A stretch of 58,186 nucleotides of DNA from assembly GCA_031430645.1 (NCBI GenBank), contig JANPBY010000113.1, forward strand, positions 1 through 58,186. The letters are read 5' to 3'. The notes below the pieces were generated by a model. That model searched no databases. It worked only from the letters and a program-made list of their open reading frames with translations, and was not told the origin of the DNA. Positions 7,952-18,500 of the stretch are shown piece by piece. This DNA comes from JANPBY01 sp031430645 (GTDB lineage: Bacteria > Actinomycetota > Actinomycetes > DATJPE01). The number at the start of each line of letters is the position of its first letter. The first letter of the stretch is position 1. Made by a program: the position numbers and the translations under genes.

Positions 7952-8805
7952 CGCAGCACCCGTTCCTCGACCGGCAGGCGCCCAATCCGGAGCATCAGTC
8001 GATAGGCGACCAGGCAGAGCCCGCCGCCGAAAGCGAGGAGCAGCAACCCGGCTGGTGAGTTGTAGGCGTCGACCGCCTCAGGGCGAAGCGCCAGCAGCCC
8101 AAGGAGGATCCACGGCGCAGCAACGGCCAAGCGGGCCGCGTTGACCGTCCAACTTTGCCGCGTCTCAAGCTCGGCCCGGGTGCGGGCGTCCTCCCGCAAG
8201 AAGGCACTCAGCGTTCGCAACAGTCGACCGAGATCGGAGCCACCGACATCACGTGCGAGTCGCAGTGATTCGATGATCCGGTCTCCGACGGGGTCAGCGA
8301 GGTCGTCCTTGAGCCGGTCGAGGCACTCGCTGAACCGGCCGGTGGCCCGGTAGTCCTCACCGAAGCGTCGGAACGCCGGTCGGAGCGGTTCAGGACCCCG
8401 CTGCGAAAGTTGAGTCAGCGCCTCGGGAAGCGACAGGCCAGCGCGTACGGCACTCGCGAGGTTGTCGACCACGTCGGGCCACACGGCGCGCAACTCGTCC
8501 GCTCGTTGTCGGCGCCGCCACCGGAGGTACGCAGCCGGGGCGTAACCGGCGATCACCGCGAAGGCCGCCGCGATGGCCGGCGATCGCGAGACACCCAGCA
8601 CGAGGAACCCAGCGATCCCGAAGCAGAGGACGGTGGCGCAAACGAGGCGCGGGACTGTGGCACCGTCGACCCCGGACTCTCGGACGAGGTCGTCAAGCCG
8701 GCCGGGGGCGGGAGCCGAAGGGCGTACGTCGGGCGCCGTTTCGCCGAAGGCGCTCACAATCAGGACGAGGCCCAGCCCGAGAAGGAGACCCACGAGTGCC
8801 CCCAC
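7948..8805 (-). CDS. tadB: TadB-type inner-membrane platform protein
   Basis: A 285-residue T2SSF-domain protein with one N-terminal membrane helix, a central hydrophobic pair (~60-95), a cytoplasmic helical domain containing VDNLASAVRAGLSLPEALTQL and the LARDVGGSDLGRLLRTLSAFLRED stretch usual in TadB, and a C-terminal helix pair. Starts at a GTG 5 nt after the TadA stop. Partner of TadC in the pilus platform. Confidence 0.87.
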   Translation of the reverse strand: MGALVGLLLGLGLVLIVSAFGETAPDVRPSAPAPGRLDDLVRESGVDGATVPRLVCATVLCFGIAGFLVLGVSRSPAIAAAFAVIAGYAPAAYLRWRRRQRADELRAVWPDVVDNLASAVRAGLSLPEALTQLSQRGPEPLRPAFRRFGEDYRATGRFSECLDRLKDDLADPVGDRIIESLRLARDVGGSDLGRLLRTLSAFLREDARTRAELETRQSWTVNAARLAVAAPWILLGLLALRPEAVDAYNSPAGLLLLAFGGGLCLVAYRLMLRIGRLPVEERVLR

Positions 8806-8810
8806 CGCGC

Positions 8811-10061
8811 TCAGTCCAGCCCGGGGCGCAGCAGATCTGCGAGGACGTAGCCGTGTCGTTGGAAGCGCTCCGCGTGAGGAGGGTAGCCGTCGGCCCGCAC
8901 GAGTCGTTCGCCTCGGGTGACGAAGACATCCGCGACCTCGACGACATCAGACTCGACGCGACCCGGCAGCGCGACGATCTCGCGGACTCGACGCCGACCG
9001 GCTGGGTCGGTCTCGGCATGGATGACCAGGTCGACCGAGGAAGCAACAGTTGGCACAACGAAGGCATGGCCGACGTTTTCGCCGGCCAACAAGGGGAGCG
9101 TGCACATCTTGGTCACGGCTTCGCGGGCGCTGTTGGCGTGCACGCTGCACATGCCAGGAACTCCACTGTTCAAAGCAATGAGCAAATCAAGGCACTCTTC
9201 CTGACGTACCTCTCCAACGACGATGCGGCTCGGTCGCATCCGCAACGCCTCTTTCACGAGGCGGCGCAACCGGATTTCACCGGTTCCCTCCAGACTCGGC
9301 TGCCGGGTCTGCAGGGCCACCCAGTCCGGCGCGGCAACCTTGAGCTCGAAGACCTCCTCGCAGGTGATGACTCGTTCATGCGCTGGGATAGCTGCGAGCA
9401 AACAGTTCAGGAGGGTTGTTTTTCCAGCCTGCGTCCCGCCAGCGACAATGATGTTCAGCCCGCTCACAACAGCCGCTTCGAGGAAGTCAGCGGCCTGCAC
9501 GGTGAGCGTCCCCAGCGCGACCAAATCATCGAGATGACCAGCCTTGACCACGAATTTCCGGATGTTGACCGCCCAGTGGCGCCGGGTGATGTCGGGCACG
9601 GCTACGTGCAACCGACTGCCGTCATGCAACATCGCATCAACGAAGGGCTGGCTCAGATCCACGCGCCGGTTGGACGCCTTCAGCATCCGCACCACAAGGT
9701 CGCGAACCTCGTCGCTGGTGAGCACCACCGTCGTGAGCTCGCTGCGGCCGTTGCGGGCCACGAACACCCGCCCGGGTTCGTTGATCCAGAGTTCTTCCAC
9801 GGTCGGGTCGTCGAGGTACGGCTGAAGTGGGCCGTAGCCAGCCACGGAGTCGTACACCGAACGCGCGGCAGCATGCGGATCCCCGAGAGCAGGAAGGCCG
9901 CCCGACATGGTGCGCTCGTCGTAGTCCGCGAGGACTTCGGCGACCAGGGCGCGAACAACCTGGGGCTGAGCGAGCGGATCCAGTCCACGCTCACGGACCA
10001 GCGCGCGAACCTCGCCCTCGACCGTGGCCACCGGATCCACCAGCGTCACCACCCCCACCAC
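8811..10061 (-). CDS. tadA: CpaF/TadA secretion ATPase
   Basis: A 416-residue type II/IV secretion ATPase that powers pilus assembly. N-terminal helical domain, then VAGYGPLQPYLDDPTVEELWIN, Walker A GGTQAGKTT (~214-222), Asp box (CEEVFELKV), a Walker B-like ALRMRPSRIVVGEVR and the His box region SGVPGMCSVHANSAREAVTK. First gene of the Tad operon. The start region carries several in-frame GTGs (10061 and just downstream), so the exact start is uncertain by a few codons. Confidence 0.92.
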   Translation of the reverse strand: MVGVVTLVDPVATVEGEVRALVRERGLDPLAQPQVVRALVAEVLADYDERTMSGGLPALGDPHAAARSVYDSVAGYGPLQPYLDDPTVEELWINEPGRVFVARNGRSELTTVVLTSDEVRDLVVRMLKASNRRVDLSQPFVDAMLHDGSRLHVAVPDITRRHWAVNIRKFVVKAGHLDDLVALGTLTVQAADFLEAAVVSGLNIIVAGGTQAGKTTLLNCLLAAIPAHERVITCEEVFELKVAAPDWVALQTRQPSLEGTGEIRLRRLVKEALRMRPSRIVVGEVRQEECLDLLIALNSGVPGMCSVHANSAREAVTKMCTLPLLAGENVGHAFVVPTVASSVDLVIHAETDPAGRRRVREIVALPGRVESDVVEVADVFVTRGERLVRADGYPPHAERFQRHGYVLADLLRPGLD

Positions 10062-10217
10062 CCCTCGCGCCGATCCCGCCCCTGTTTCGGGACGCTAGGG
10101 GCGGCAACCCGGAGGCACAACGCCCTGACACGAATGGGGATAACCTCATCGCCCCTTCAGCCCCGTAGATCACCTGGATCCTCGCCAGCCCCACTGATCA
10201 CACAGTTGACGACTGAT

Positions 10218-10287
10218 CCCAGATGATCAAGGAGAAGGCCACCGACTTCGCGACGGAAAGGGTGGTCTTCTCCTTGGTCATCTTGGG
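10218..10287. repeat. Long hairpin after the second ABC/FtsX operon
   Basis: Left arm from 10218 to 10243, right arm 10261-10287, loop 17 nt. The arms pair over about 26 positions with two mismatches and one bulge. The right arm overlaps the stop codon of the ABC ATPase gene (10278-10280). Probably a terminator for that operon. Its outer bases ATGATCAAGGA match the hairpin at 5413-5486, although the inner arm sequences differ. Confidence 0.8.
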
Positions 10288-11849
10288 CTGGGGCGGGAAG
10301 CATCCAAGGCGAGCACGTGATCGGCTGCGCCAAGAACGACCGGGTCGTGGGTCGCACACACGACTGCGTGACCGGCCTGGGCCGCCAAGACCAGGACTTC
10401 CGCGACGAGTTCAGCGTGCGTTTCATCCAGCTGCGAGGTCGGCTCGTCCAGCACGATCAGCGGCACGCCCGCCACCAGCGCACGAGCGATAGCGACGCGC
10501 TGGCGTTCACCCCCCGACAACAAGCCGACCGCGCGACCCACCATCGGCCGCAACCCGAGGTGATCCACCCACGCATTCACCCGATCGGGATCAGCCGGCA
10601 GGCCACGGGCATCGCGGCTCAGCGAACAGTTCTCCAGAACATCGAGGCTCTCCGCAAGCCCCACGCCCTGCCCAGCAACCGCTGCGGACGTGCGCCGCAG
10701 TGCGGCCAGCGCTGAACGGTCCAGCGCGCTGAGATCTTGACCCGCCAGGAGCACCGTGCCGGCCGCGGGCCGGTCTAGTCCGACGAGCACGCGGAGCAAC
10801 GACGACTTTCCGGACCCTGAACGCCCCCCGATGACGACGAGTCTCCCAAGCATCAGCGTCACGTCGATCCCACTGACGACGACCCGTCCGTCGTAAGCGA
10901 TCGACACTCTGCTCGCCTCTGCCGCCGGGTTTGGCCCGTCCACCACCGACACCACCGGCGCCGTCCGAACCGGCACGGGGATACTCTCGCCGGTCCCGTG
11001 CAACACGATTCCCGCCTTGATCGGCTCAGCGCGCACGGCGTGAGTCGCTCCGACACTTCGGCGCATCGGCTCGGGGAGCCGCACCCATCCTCGGTCATCC
11101 ACGACCAGCCGCTCGTCACCCCCGGGCAGCCACTCCTCACCGAGGCGACCGTCGCGAATGCGCACGACCCGGTCCGCGATGCGCTGCGCACGCTCGTCGT
11201 GAGTCACCAGGACCAGTGCGGCAGATGACTGCTCAACGGCGCGCACCAACAGGTCGTAGACCTCGTCAGCGGCAAACACGTCGAGTTCCCCGGTCGGCTC
11301 ATCGGCGAGCACGACCGATGGGCCGTGGGCCAGCGCCGCAGCGACCGCGACCCGCTGGGCTTCCCCGCCGGACAGCGTCTCGGGCCGGCGGTCCGCCAGA
11401 CGCGATAGGCCCAGGTCCGCGAGCATGGAGGTGGCTCGAGCCCTAGCCTCGGCCCGCGAGGTCCCCGCAACGCGCAGTTGCAACCCAACGTTGTCCCGGA
11501 CGTCCAGCTCGGGGCGCAGCGAACGAGCCGCACGCTGATCGACCAGACCGAGTCGGTCTCGGCGCAGCCGTACAGCGGCATCACCCGCGCCAGCCGCCAG
11601 GTCGACCCCAGCGATACTGGCCCGACCCGCGCTGGGGGCCACTTCGCCAGCCAGCACCTTCAACAGCGTGGTCTTGCCCGAACCATTCGGTCCAACCACC
11701 ACTAACCGCTCGCCGGGCGCCACCGTCAGCGAGAGCCCGCGCAGCGCAGCCACCGTGCCCAGCGGGAGTGGGTAGAGGCAGAACAGATCGTGGACCTCAA
11801 CCGGAAGGTGCGGTGCGGGCGCCACCGCGGGGGTCGTGGGCAACGTCAT
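10278..11849 (-). CDS. ABC transporter ATPase with two nucleotide-binding domains
   Basis: A 523-residue protein carrying two complete ABC domains in one chain. Domain 1: GPNGSGKTT, LSGGEAQR, VVLADEPTGELD, LVTHDE. Domain 2: GGRSGSGKSS, LSGGERQR, LIVLDEPTSQLD, ATHD. A linker of about 80 residues joins them. I chose the ATG at 11849 because it overlaps the permease stop (ATGA), the usual coupling; an upstream extension lacks domain similarity. With the 1020-residue FtsX-like permease it should form an exporter with one chain of each type. Substrate unknown. Confidence 0.9.
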   Translation of the reverse strand: MTLPTTPAVAPAPHLPVEVHDLFCLYPLPLGTVAALRGLSLTVAPGERLVVVGPNGSGKTTLLKVLAGEVAPSAGRASIAGVDLAAGAGDAAVRLRRDRLGLVDQRAARSLRPELDVRDNVGLQLRVAGTSRAEARARATSMLADLGLSRLADRRPETLSGGEAQRVAVAAALAHGPSVVLADEPTGELDVFAADEVYDLLVRAVEQSSAALVLVTHDERAQRIADRVVRIRDGRLGEEWLPGGDERLVVDDRGWVRLPEPMRRSVGATHAVRAEPIKAGIVLHGTGESIPVPVRTAPVVSVVDGPNPAAEASRVSIAYDGRVVVSGIDVTLMLGRLVVIGGRSGSGKSSLLRVLVGLDRPAAGTVLLAGQDLSALDRSALAALRRTSAAVAGQGVGLAESLDVLENCSLSRDARGLPADPDRVNAWVDHLGLRPMVGRAVGLLSGGERQRVAIARALVAGVPLIVLDEPTSQLDETHAELVAEVLVLAAQAGHAVVCATHDPVVLGAADHVLALDASRPSPR

Positions 11850-14800
11850 GATCGCACCCGCTCGGGCATCGGCTCGCGCAACGCCAGAGCGGCAACAACA
11901 GCAGCCACGATCAGGGCTCCGACCACGCCCAGCAAGAGCACTGCTGCGACCCATCTCCCACCAACGGCGAGCTGCGGAGGCGGTTGTGCTGCTGCACCGG
12001 TGGCCGTGAGCCCCACGAGCCGCGCGGTTGCTCCGGCGAGAAGCAAGCCGCCAGCCAAACCCAGGGGTACGGCTACCAGGACGACGGACGCGGCTCGGGC
12101 CACGAGCAGGCGTCGCAGCGCCGATGGCGCAACACCGTCAACCTCCCAGGCATAGAGCTCACCCGCACCATCACGTCGATCAGAGACGACGAGCAGAACG
12201 AGCGCAACCGCGGCCACCAAGAGCGCGACCAGCGCAGCCAAAGCCAGCATCGTCGAAGCTCCGCGTGCGACCGGGTCAGCGGCCAGCTCAGCCTGTCGGT
12301 CGACGCGGATGGTCGTGTTCATCCGCTCGTACGGCGCCAGACCCAGCGGGGCACGCAGCGATCCGCCACCGTCGGGTGTGGTGATCCACACCTCGCGCGC
12401 ATTGCCCTCGCCCGGCCCCCGAGTATCGAGAAGGCCCGACAAAGCTGCGCCGTCACCGACGACAAACCGTTCGGGTGCCGTCGGAAAGCGAGGAACAGTG
12501 CCCACCACTCGCACAGTGATTGGTGCGGACGAGCCTAGGGTCAGCGACACAGTGCCGGCGCCCCCAGCCAGGGCAGCGGTCTCCGGATCAGCCAGCACCG
12601 GCAACGAGGTCTCGGCTTCGCCCAGGCCCGGCCCAGCGACCAAGGCCAGACCAGTCAGACGGACAGCCACGATCAAGGTCGAGCCAGCGACCGTGGTCTC
12701 TCCGCCCGGGGATCCCCAACCGGACCAGGCTCCGGCGATGGTCGAGGTCCCCACGCGCGGCTCCGCGAAGGACATGGTCCCGGCCACCACTGGGAGGTCG
12801 ACCGGACCCTCACCGAGGCGGTGCGCTCGACGAGTCGCGTCGTCGGTGGGCTGCCGCATGACCAAGCGATAGAGCGTGACCGGCGATCCGAGATCAGGGA
12901 CTTCCGCCGTGAGTCGACCGGCTTCGGATGCCGGAGAATCCCCCGCCCGCCAACCGGACAGGAGAAGCGGGACACCAGACTCACGCCCGTCCGCAGCGCG
13001 GAACCAGGCGGTGACAGCAATATCGCGCAACGGTCCCGTGGCCTGCATCGAGAAGACTCGGCCGGGCGGGAGCACAGCCCCCGCGGCCGGCGCTGGCGTA
13101 CTCAGCCTGCCTGCCAGCGCCGCGGGATCTCCGGCACCGACCACCCGATCCCACCGGCGAATGCTCGACAAGACCGTCGGGTCGATCCCCAAGACCTGTA
13201 CTGCTGCGGTGTCCAACGCGCCACGACGAGCGCCGGCGGCACTGCGAACAACCGACGTGGCCTGAGCCCCGGGAGCAAGCGCTTCGTAGTCCTCGAGCGA
13301 ACTGATCTGAAGCGGCGACTCGAGAGAAGTCCCGGCCTGGGCCCGAGCATCGAGGCCGGTCTCGAAGGACGCGCGGTCAGCGGCACCCTCAGCCAGCGTG
13401 GACTGATAAGCACCCGCGAAGACCACTGAGCAGACGGTCGCGGCGAGAAACGCCGTCGTGCCGGCGATCCGAAGCGGCTGTCGCAGCCCGCCGATGAGAG
13501 CGAGTCGAGGGGACAGCCAACGCCGCGGAAGCGCATGCTGGCACAACCGAGCCAGGGGTGGCCAAAGTCGGGCCGCGAGCAGCCCGGTCGCAAGGGCTGC
13601 CAACAAGGGCAAGAGGACGAGCAGCGGGTCGATTCCCTGGTCGAGCGAGCCAGCTGCTACCCCGCCGCGAGACAAGGCCACAGCGATGAGCAGCACACTG
13701 ACCACCAACACCATGTCGAGTAGGCGCCACGCCCGGGCACTCGCCTCGGGCGGCCACACCAACGTGGTGACCACCAGCAGGAGCGCAGCCGCTGCCAGCA
13801 AGGCCACCCCCAGCAGCGAGGCCGTCACCGCCAAAGCCGCGGTGTTTGCTCCGTCGAGGCCTTCACGATTCCCGAGCCACCAGGCGACCGCCGCACCCGC
13901 AAGCAAACCCAGCGCGGCACCAATCATCACCACGCCCGCTGCCTCAAGCACCGCGAGGCCATTGATCTGGCGGGAGGTTGCCCCTCGGCGCCGCAACAAC
14001 GCGAAGAGCTCCCCCTGATCGCGTCGCAGACCTACAGCGCCGAGGACAGCGAATCCGAGGAGAAGCGCGGCAGCAGACCCGCCGAGCAGGGCGAAGCGCC
14101 GAGCCGAACGCTCAGCTCGATCGGCCTCTGCTCGCAACACCGAGTCAGGAGCGACCAGGATGAGCCCCGGCAGCGCATGGAAGAGTCCGTCTTGGACTTC
14201 GGCGGAGCGCGCCAGATAGCTGTTGACGCCGAGGGCGCGAAGCCGTCCGAGATCCAACGGCGCGACCCAGCCATAAACCCGCTGGAAGCCGGTCAAAGCG
14301 CTGATTTCCGTCGCAGCCGCTACCCCGTCAGCCACCAACAACGGCGCGCCGCCCGACGGAGCGAAGCCGCCGGAGAGCAGCAATTGATCAGTGCGCTTAA
14401 CGGTTCCGACCACCTCAAGCCCCAGCTGGTCGACACCTGGGGGAGCCACACCATCCCCGACGAGGACGACTTCGCACAGAGTGGGCGTGCAGGACTCAGG
14501 GAGCCGCCCTGAGACGACCTCGACGCGATCAGCCAAGTCATCGGCGGCCCCGAGGAAGAAGGTCGAACCGGAGACAACGGCGAGCTCGCGGAAGATCAGT
14601 TGGGCCTGAGTGACTCCGGCGGTGACGCCCGCCAACTCACGACGTACGTCGCCGTCGACGCCCGCCAACCGGCCGGGGTCGTCAAGGAAGCCATTGAAGG
14701 ACACCGAAACGCTGCGTTCCCCTACCGGCAGGGACTCCAGGCCCAGGCGCAGGGCCCGATCTGCGACGAGGACTGAGAGCGCCTGGGAGATGGCTAGAAG

Positions 14801-14908
14801 CGCGACTGCCAGGGCGACCCCCACCGCGACGAGCACCCACCGGATCGGGCGCTGCCGCACTTGGGCGAGAGCCAACCCCGGCACGACGCTTGCCGACGTT
14901 CCTGTCAT
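11846..14908 (-). CDS. FtsX-like ABC transporter permease (1020 residues)
   Basis: Polytopic permease with an N-terminal helix (~22-45), a cluster of helices at ~270-500 (including LLGFAVLGAVGLRRDQGELFALLRRRGA, a typical FtsX loop), a large extracytoplasmic domain (~515-850) and C-terminal helices (~885-1005). The duplicated-FtsX architecture matches the two-domain ATPase encoded next. Good Shine-Dalgarno (GAGGAG) about 12 nt before the ATG. Divergent from the CGNR regulator across a 43-bp gap that contains an inverted repeat. Confidence 0.85.
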   Translation of the reverse strand: MTGTSASVVPGLALAQVRQRPIRWVLVAVGVALAVALLAISQALSVLVADRALRLGLESLPVGERSVSVSFNGFLDDPGRLAGVDGDVRRELAGVTAGVTQAQLIFRELAVVSGSTFFLGAADDLADRVEVVSGRLPESCTPTLCEVVLVGDGVAPPGVDQLGLEVVGTVKRTDQLLLSGGFAPSGGAPLLVADGVAAATEISALTGFQRVYGWVAPLDLGRLRALGVNSYLARSAEVQDGLFHALPGLILVAPDSVLRAEADRAERSARRFALLGGSAAALLLGFAVLGAVGLRRDQGELFALLRRRGATSRQINGLAVLEAAGVVMIGAALGLLAGAAVAWWLGNREGLDGANTAALAVTASLLGVALLAAAALLLVVTTLVWPPEASARAWRLLDMVLVVSVLLIAVALSRGGVAAGSLDQGIDPLLVLLPLLAALATGLLAARLWPPLARLCQHALPRRWLSPRLALIGGLRQPLRIAGTTAFLAATVCSVVFAGAYQSTLAEGAADRASFETGLDARAQAGTSLESPLQISSLEDYEALAPGAQATSVVRSAAGARRGALDTAAVQVLGIDPTVLSSIRRWDRVVGAGDPAALAGRLSTPAPAAGAVLPPGRVFSMQATGPLRDIAVTAWFRAADGRESGVPLLLSGWRAGDSPASEAGRLTAEVPDLGSPVTLYRLVMRQPTDDATRRAHRLGEGPVDLPVVAGTMSFAEPRVGTSTIAGAWSGWGSPGGETTVAGSTLIVAVRLTGLALVAGPGLGEAETSLPVLADPETAALAGGAGTVSLTLGSSAPITVRVVGTVPRFPTAPERFVVGDGAALSGLLDTRGPGEGNAREVWITTPDGGGSLRAPLGLAPYERMNTTIRVDRQAELAADPVARGASTMLALAALVALLVAAVALVLLVVSDRRDGAGELYAWEVDGVAPSALRRLLVARAASVVLVAVPLGLAGGLLLAGATARLVGLTATGAAAQPPPQLAVGGRWVAAVLLLGVVGALIVAAVVAALALREPMPERVRS

Positions 14909-14910
14909 GA

Positions 14911-14942
14911 CTAACCGCTTCTCCTCTTTATATGGTTAGCAT
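14911..14942. promoter_or_regulatory. Divergent promoter region with inverted repeat
   Basis: CTAACC (14911-14916) and GGTTAG (14934-14939) form a dyad in the 43-bp gap between the permease and the CGNR regulator. An AT-rich core, TTTATATG, lies between the arms, with TAGCAT at 14937-14942 as a possible -10 for the regulator. A regulator bound here could control both directions. The dyad is only 6 bp per arm, so this is suggestive. Confidence 0.4.
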
Positions 14943-14951
14943 GTATACACG

Positions 14952-15545
14952 ATGGCGAACCAGACGGTCGACGGTCTGCTGCTCCCGATCGCGGTTGCAG
15001 GACATCCGGCGCTCGAGCTGTGCAACACCCGCGCTGGTTGGCTGACCGAGTCACCACGGGAATACCTCATCGGCTACGACGAGCTTGTCGTCTGGGCGCG
15101 GGAGAACGGTTTGCTGTCCACCGCCCAGATCGACGTGCTCCTGACGCAGGCTGCGGAGCAGCCCCGCGCGGCGACCTCGGTCGTGCGGGGCGCGCGCATC
15201 CTCCGAGAAAACCTTTATGGCGCCTTTGTCCTGAACTCGGCCGACGCCACCGTGGCGGCCGTGCGGCTCGCGGCCAAGGCGCTCGTCGAGGCCACCGCCC
15301 TGGACGACGACGGCTGGCACCTAGCCCCAAAGCAAACCTTGCGGGCACCGCTGGACGCCTTTGCCCTCGCCGCACTCCCTCTGCTCCAGGGCGGGAGCAG
15401 CGCCGGCGTACACCGCTGCGCAGGCGAAGGTTGCGGCTGGCTCTTCCTCGACCCGACGCACCGGCGACGTTGGTGCGTCATGGCGATCTGCGGAAACCGG
15501 GCCAAGGCCCGCCGCTACGTCGAGCGTCACCGCGCGCGCGGTTGA
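14952..15545 (+). CDS. CGNR zinc-finger (ABATE-type) putative transcriptional regulator
   Basis: A 197-residue protein. N-terminal ABATE-like domain (LCNTRAGWLTESPREYLIGYDELVVWA) and a C-terminal CGNR zinc finger: C-x4-C in HRCAGEGCGWLFLDPTHRRRWCVMAICGNRAKARRY, with the diagnostic CGNR at the end. Family members are thought to be DNA-binding stress or antibiotic-response regulators, with little experimental work. Divergent from the ABC/FtsX pair, so that exporter is the likely target. No ribosome site is visible before the ATG, suggesting a leaderless or near-leaderless mRNA. Confidence 0.85.
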   Translation: MANQTVDGLLLPIAVAGHPALELCNTRAGWLTESPREYLIGYDELVVWARENGLLSTAQIDVLLTQAAEQPRAATSVVRGARILRENLYGAFVLNSADATVAAVRLAAKALVEATALDDDGWHLAPKQTLRAPLDAFALAALPLLQGGSSAGVHRCAGEGCGWLFLDPTHRRRWCVMAICGNRAKARRYVERHRARG

Positions 15546-15571
15546 GGCCACGACGGCGCGGCGGACACCGG

Positions 15572-18500
15572 TTAGCCGTAGCCGCCTGAGGGGACCAGGG
15601 TGCGTACGGTCCGCAGCGCCACCGAAAGAGTCGCCAGGTCAAAGGTCTCCGCATGGCTGATCTCGGCCAGCGTCCCCTGGGCCCGGGCCAGTCCTTCGGA
15701 GTTGGCGGCCTCCCAGATCCCGAGCCGCACGTCGGGGTCGGTCTCCCCCGGAGCCGCCCCCTGCACGCTGCGCGTCAGGGAGGCCAGCGCCGAGTAGAGG
15801 TCGTAGCGCAAAGCCATCCGGGCCAGCGCCGACCAACGATCGTCGCGTGGAAGCTTGGTAATCCGCGTGAGCATCCGGTCGACGTCGAAACGCTCGGACA
15901 AAGCGAAGTAGACCTGCCCGACGGTCTCAGGCCCCTCGCCCGTGGCCGCAGCGATCTCCACCACTTCAAGCAGGGAGAACGCGTCGAGCTTGGCCGCCGT
16001 CTCGCGAGCAAGCTCGGTGGGGACGCCCAGGGCTTCAAAATCAGCCTGCCTCACCCGCAGTCGCTCCAGCTCGGATCCGCGCAACATGGACGGGACCAGG
16101 GGGACGAGCTCAGCAACTGGCGCGAAATGATCGATCTCAACGCGTACGTCCACCGCTGAGCGCCGCGCCTGCAACAGCCATCGAGTCGCGCGATCCAGCA
16201 GCCGCCGAGCCTCGAGATAGAGCGCCGTCTGAGCGGCTGTTGGCACCTTGGAGTCCAGAGCCTCGACCTGCGCCCAGAATTCCTCGAGCCCGAAGACCGC
16301 TCGAATCACCGAGTAGGCGCGAGCGATCTCGACCGGCGTCGCACCGGTCTCTTCGGCTGCCCGGTAGGAGAAGGTGATGCCACCACGGTTCACCAGGTCG
16401 TTGACGACGGTCGTGGTGACGATCTCGCGGCGCAGCGGGTGACCGGCCAGGCGATCCCCGTGCAGCTCCACGATTTTCGGCGGGAAGTAGCCCCGCAGCG
16501 CCCGGTCGAACCACGCCTCGTCGGGCAGCCCCGAAGCAAGCAGGTCCTCGGCCAACGTCATCTTGGAGTAGGCGACGAGGACGGCGAACTCCGGAGAGGT
16601 CAGCCCAAGCCCGGCAGCGTGCCGCTCGGCGATCTCTGCGTCTGTGGGCAGTACCTCCAGCGCCCGGTCGAGATCTCCCCGCCGCTCCAGCTCGCGGATG
16701 AAGCGCTGATGGACCGTGAGCATCGGATGGGCCTGCACCCGTGCGTTGCCGAGCAGCACGTTCTGCTCGTAGTTGTCGCGCAACACGTGAGCCGCAACGT
16801 CGTCGGTCATGGACGCGAGCAACTCGTTGCGCTGCTTGGTGGTCAGGTCGCCGGCCCGCACCACCTGGTCGAGCAGGATCTTGATGTTGACCTCATGGTC
16901 TGAGGTGTCCACGCCGGCAGAGTTGTCGATCGCATCGGTGTTGATGCGCACCTCGTGCTGCGACGCCTCGATGCGACCCAACTGGGTGAATCCGAGGTTG
17001 CCCCCCTCACCGACGACGCGGCAACGAAGCTCACTCCCGTCGATTCGGATCGAGTCATTGGCCTTGTCGCCCACCTCAGCGCTGCTCTCCGAGGACGCCT
17101 TGACATAGGTGCCGATGCCACCGTTCCAGAACAGGTCGACCGGGGCTCGGAGAATGGCCTTCATCAGCTCTGCGGGCGTCATGGCTGACACGTCAGGGCC
17201 GAGCCCCAACGCTGTGCGTACCTGCGCCGTGATCGGGATCGATTTGGCGGTCCGCGGGAAGATCCCTCCGCCCTCCGACAACAACGCAGGGTCGTAGTCC
17301 GCCCAGGACGACCGCGGCAGGTCGAAGAGTCGGCGCCGCTCAGCGAAGGACCGAGCCGCATCAGGGGTGGGGTCGAGGAACACGTGCCGGTGGTCGAAGG
17401 CAGCCACCAACTCGATGTGCTCCGACAGCAGCATGCCGTTGCCGAACACGTCGCCGCTCATGTCTCCGACGCCGGCGACGGTGAAGTCCTGGACCTGGGT
17501 GTCATGGCTCAACTCACGGAAGTGCCGCTTCACCGACTCCCACGCCCCACGTGCCGTGATGCCCATCACCTTGTGGTCGTAGCCGACCGACCCACCCGAG
17601 GCGAAGGCATCGCCGAGCCAGTAGCCGTACTCCGCTGAGACGCCATTCGCGATGTCGGAGAAGGTGGCCGTGCCCTTGTCAGCAGCGACGACGAGATAGG
17701 GGTCATCGCCGTCGTGGCGCACCACGTGGGCCGGTGGCACGACTTCGTTCTCGACGAGATTGTCGGTGATGTCGAGCAGCCCGGAGATGAAGCTGCGGTA
17801 GCAGGCGATGCCCTCGGCGAGCCAGGCCTCTCGGTCTGTCGCGGGATCGGGGAGCCTCTTGGGGCAGAAGCCGCCCTTAGCGCCGACCGGCACGATAACG
17901 GCGTTCTTTACGGCCTGCGCCTTGACCAGACCGAGCACCTCGGTGCGGAAGTCTTCGCGCCGGTCGGACCAGCGCAGGCCCCCGCGGGCCACCCGGCCGA
18001 ATCTCAGGTGAACCCCCTCAAAGCGCGGGCTGTAGACCCAGATCTCGAACTTCGGCCGAGGCTTGGGAAGGTCCGGAACCCGCTGAGGGTCGAGCTTGAA
18101 GGAGAAGTACGCCTTCGGCATGCCGTCCGCCCCCGGCTGGAACACGTTCGTGCGAAGCGTCGCCTGGATCAGGGCCAGGAAGGACCTCAGGATCCGGTCG
18201 TAGTCAAGGCTGGCGACCTCATCGAGCTCACCCGAGATCTCCTCGGCGATCGCTTCGGCGAACTCCGCGCGGTCCCCCGAGAACGAGGGGTCGAAGCGCG
18301 CCTCGAACAACCGGACCAACAGCCGGGCGATCGGCAGGTGGGCCTGCAAGCACGACTCGACGTACTCCTGGCTGAAGGTCGACCCGGCTTGCCGCAAGTA
18401 CTTCGCGTAGGCGCGGAGCACGGCTGCCTGCCGCCATGTGAGCCCCGCCCGCGGGACGAGGGCATTGAACCCGTCCGACTCAGCCTTGCCTGACCAGATC

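Noticed and set aside
8796..10226. 476-codon plus-strand frame
   Set aside because: Antisense to the tadA ATPase gene, which has all its motifs; the plus-strand product has no recognisable domain and is His/Arg-rich.
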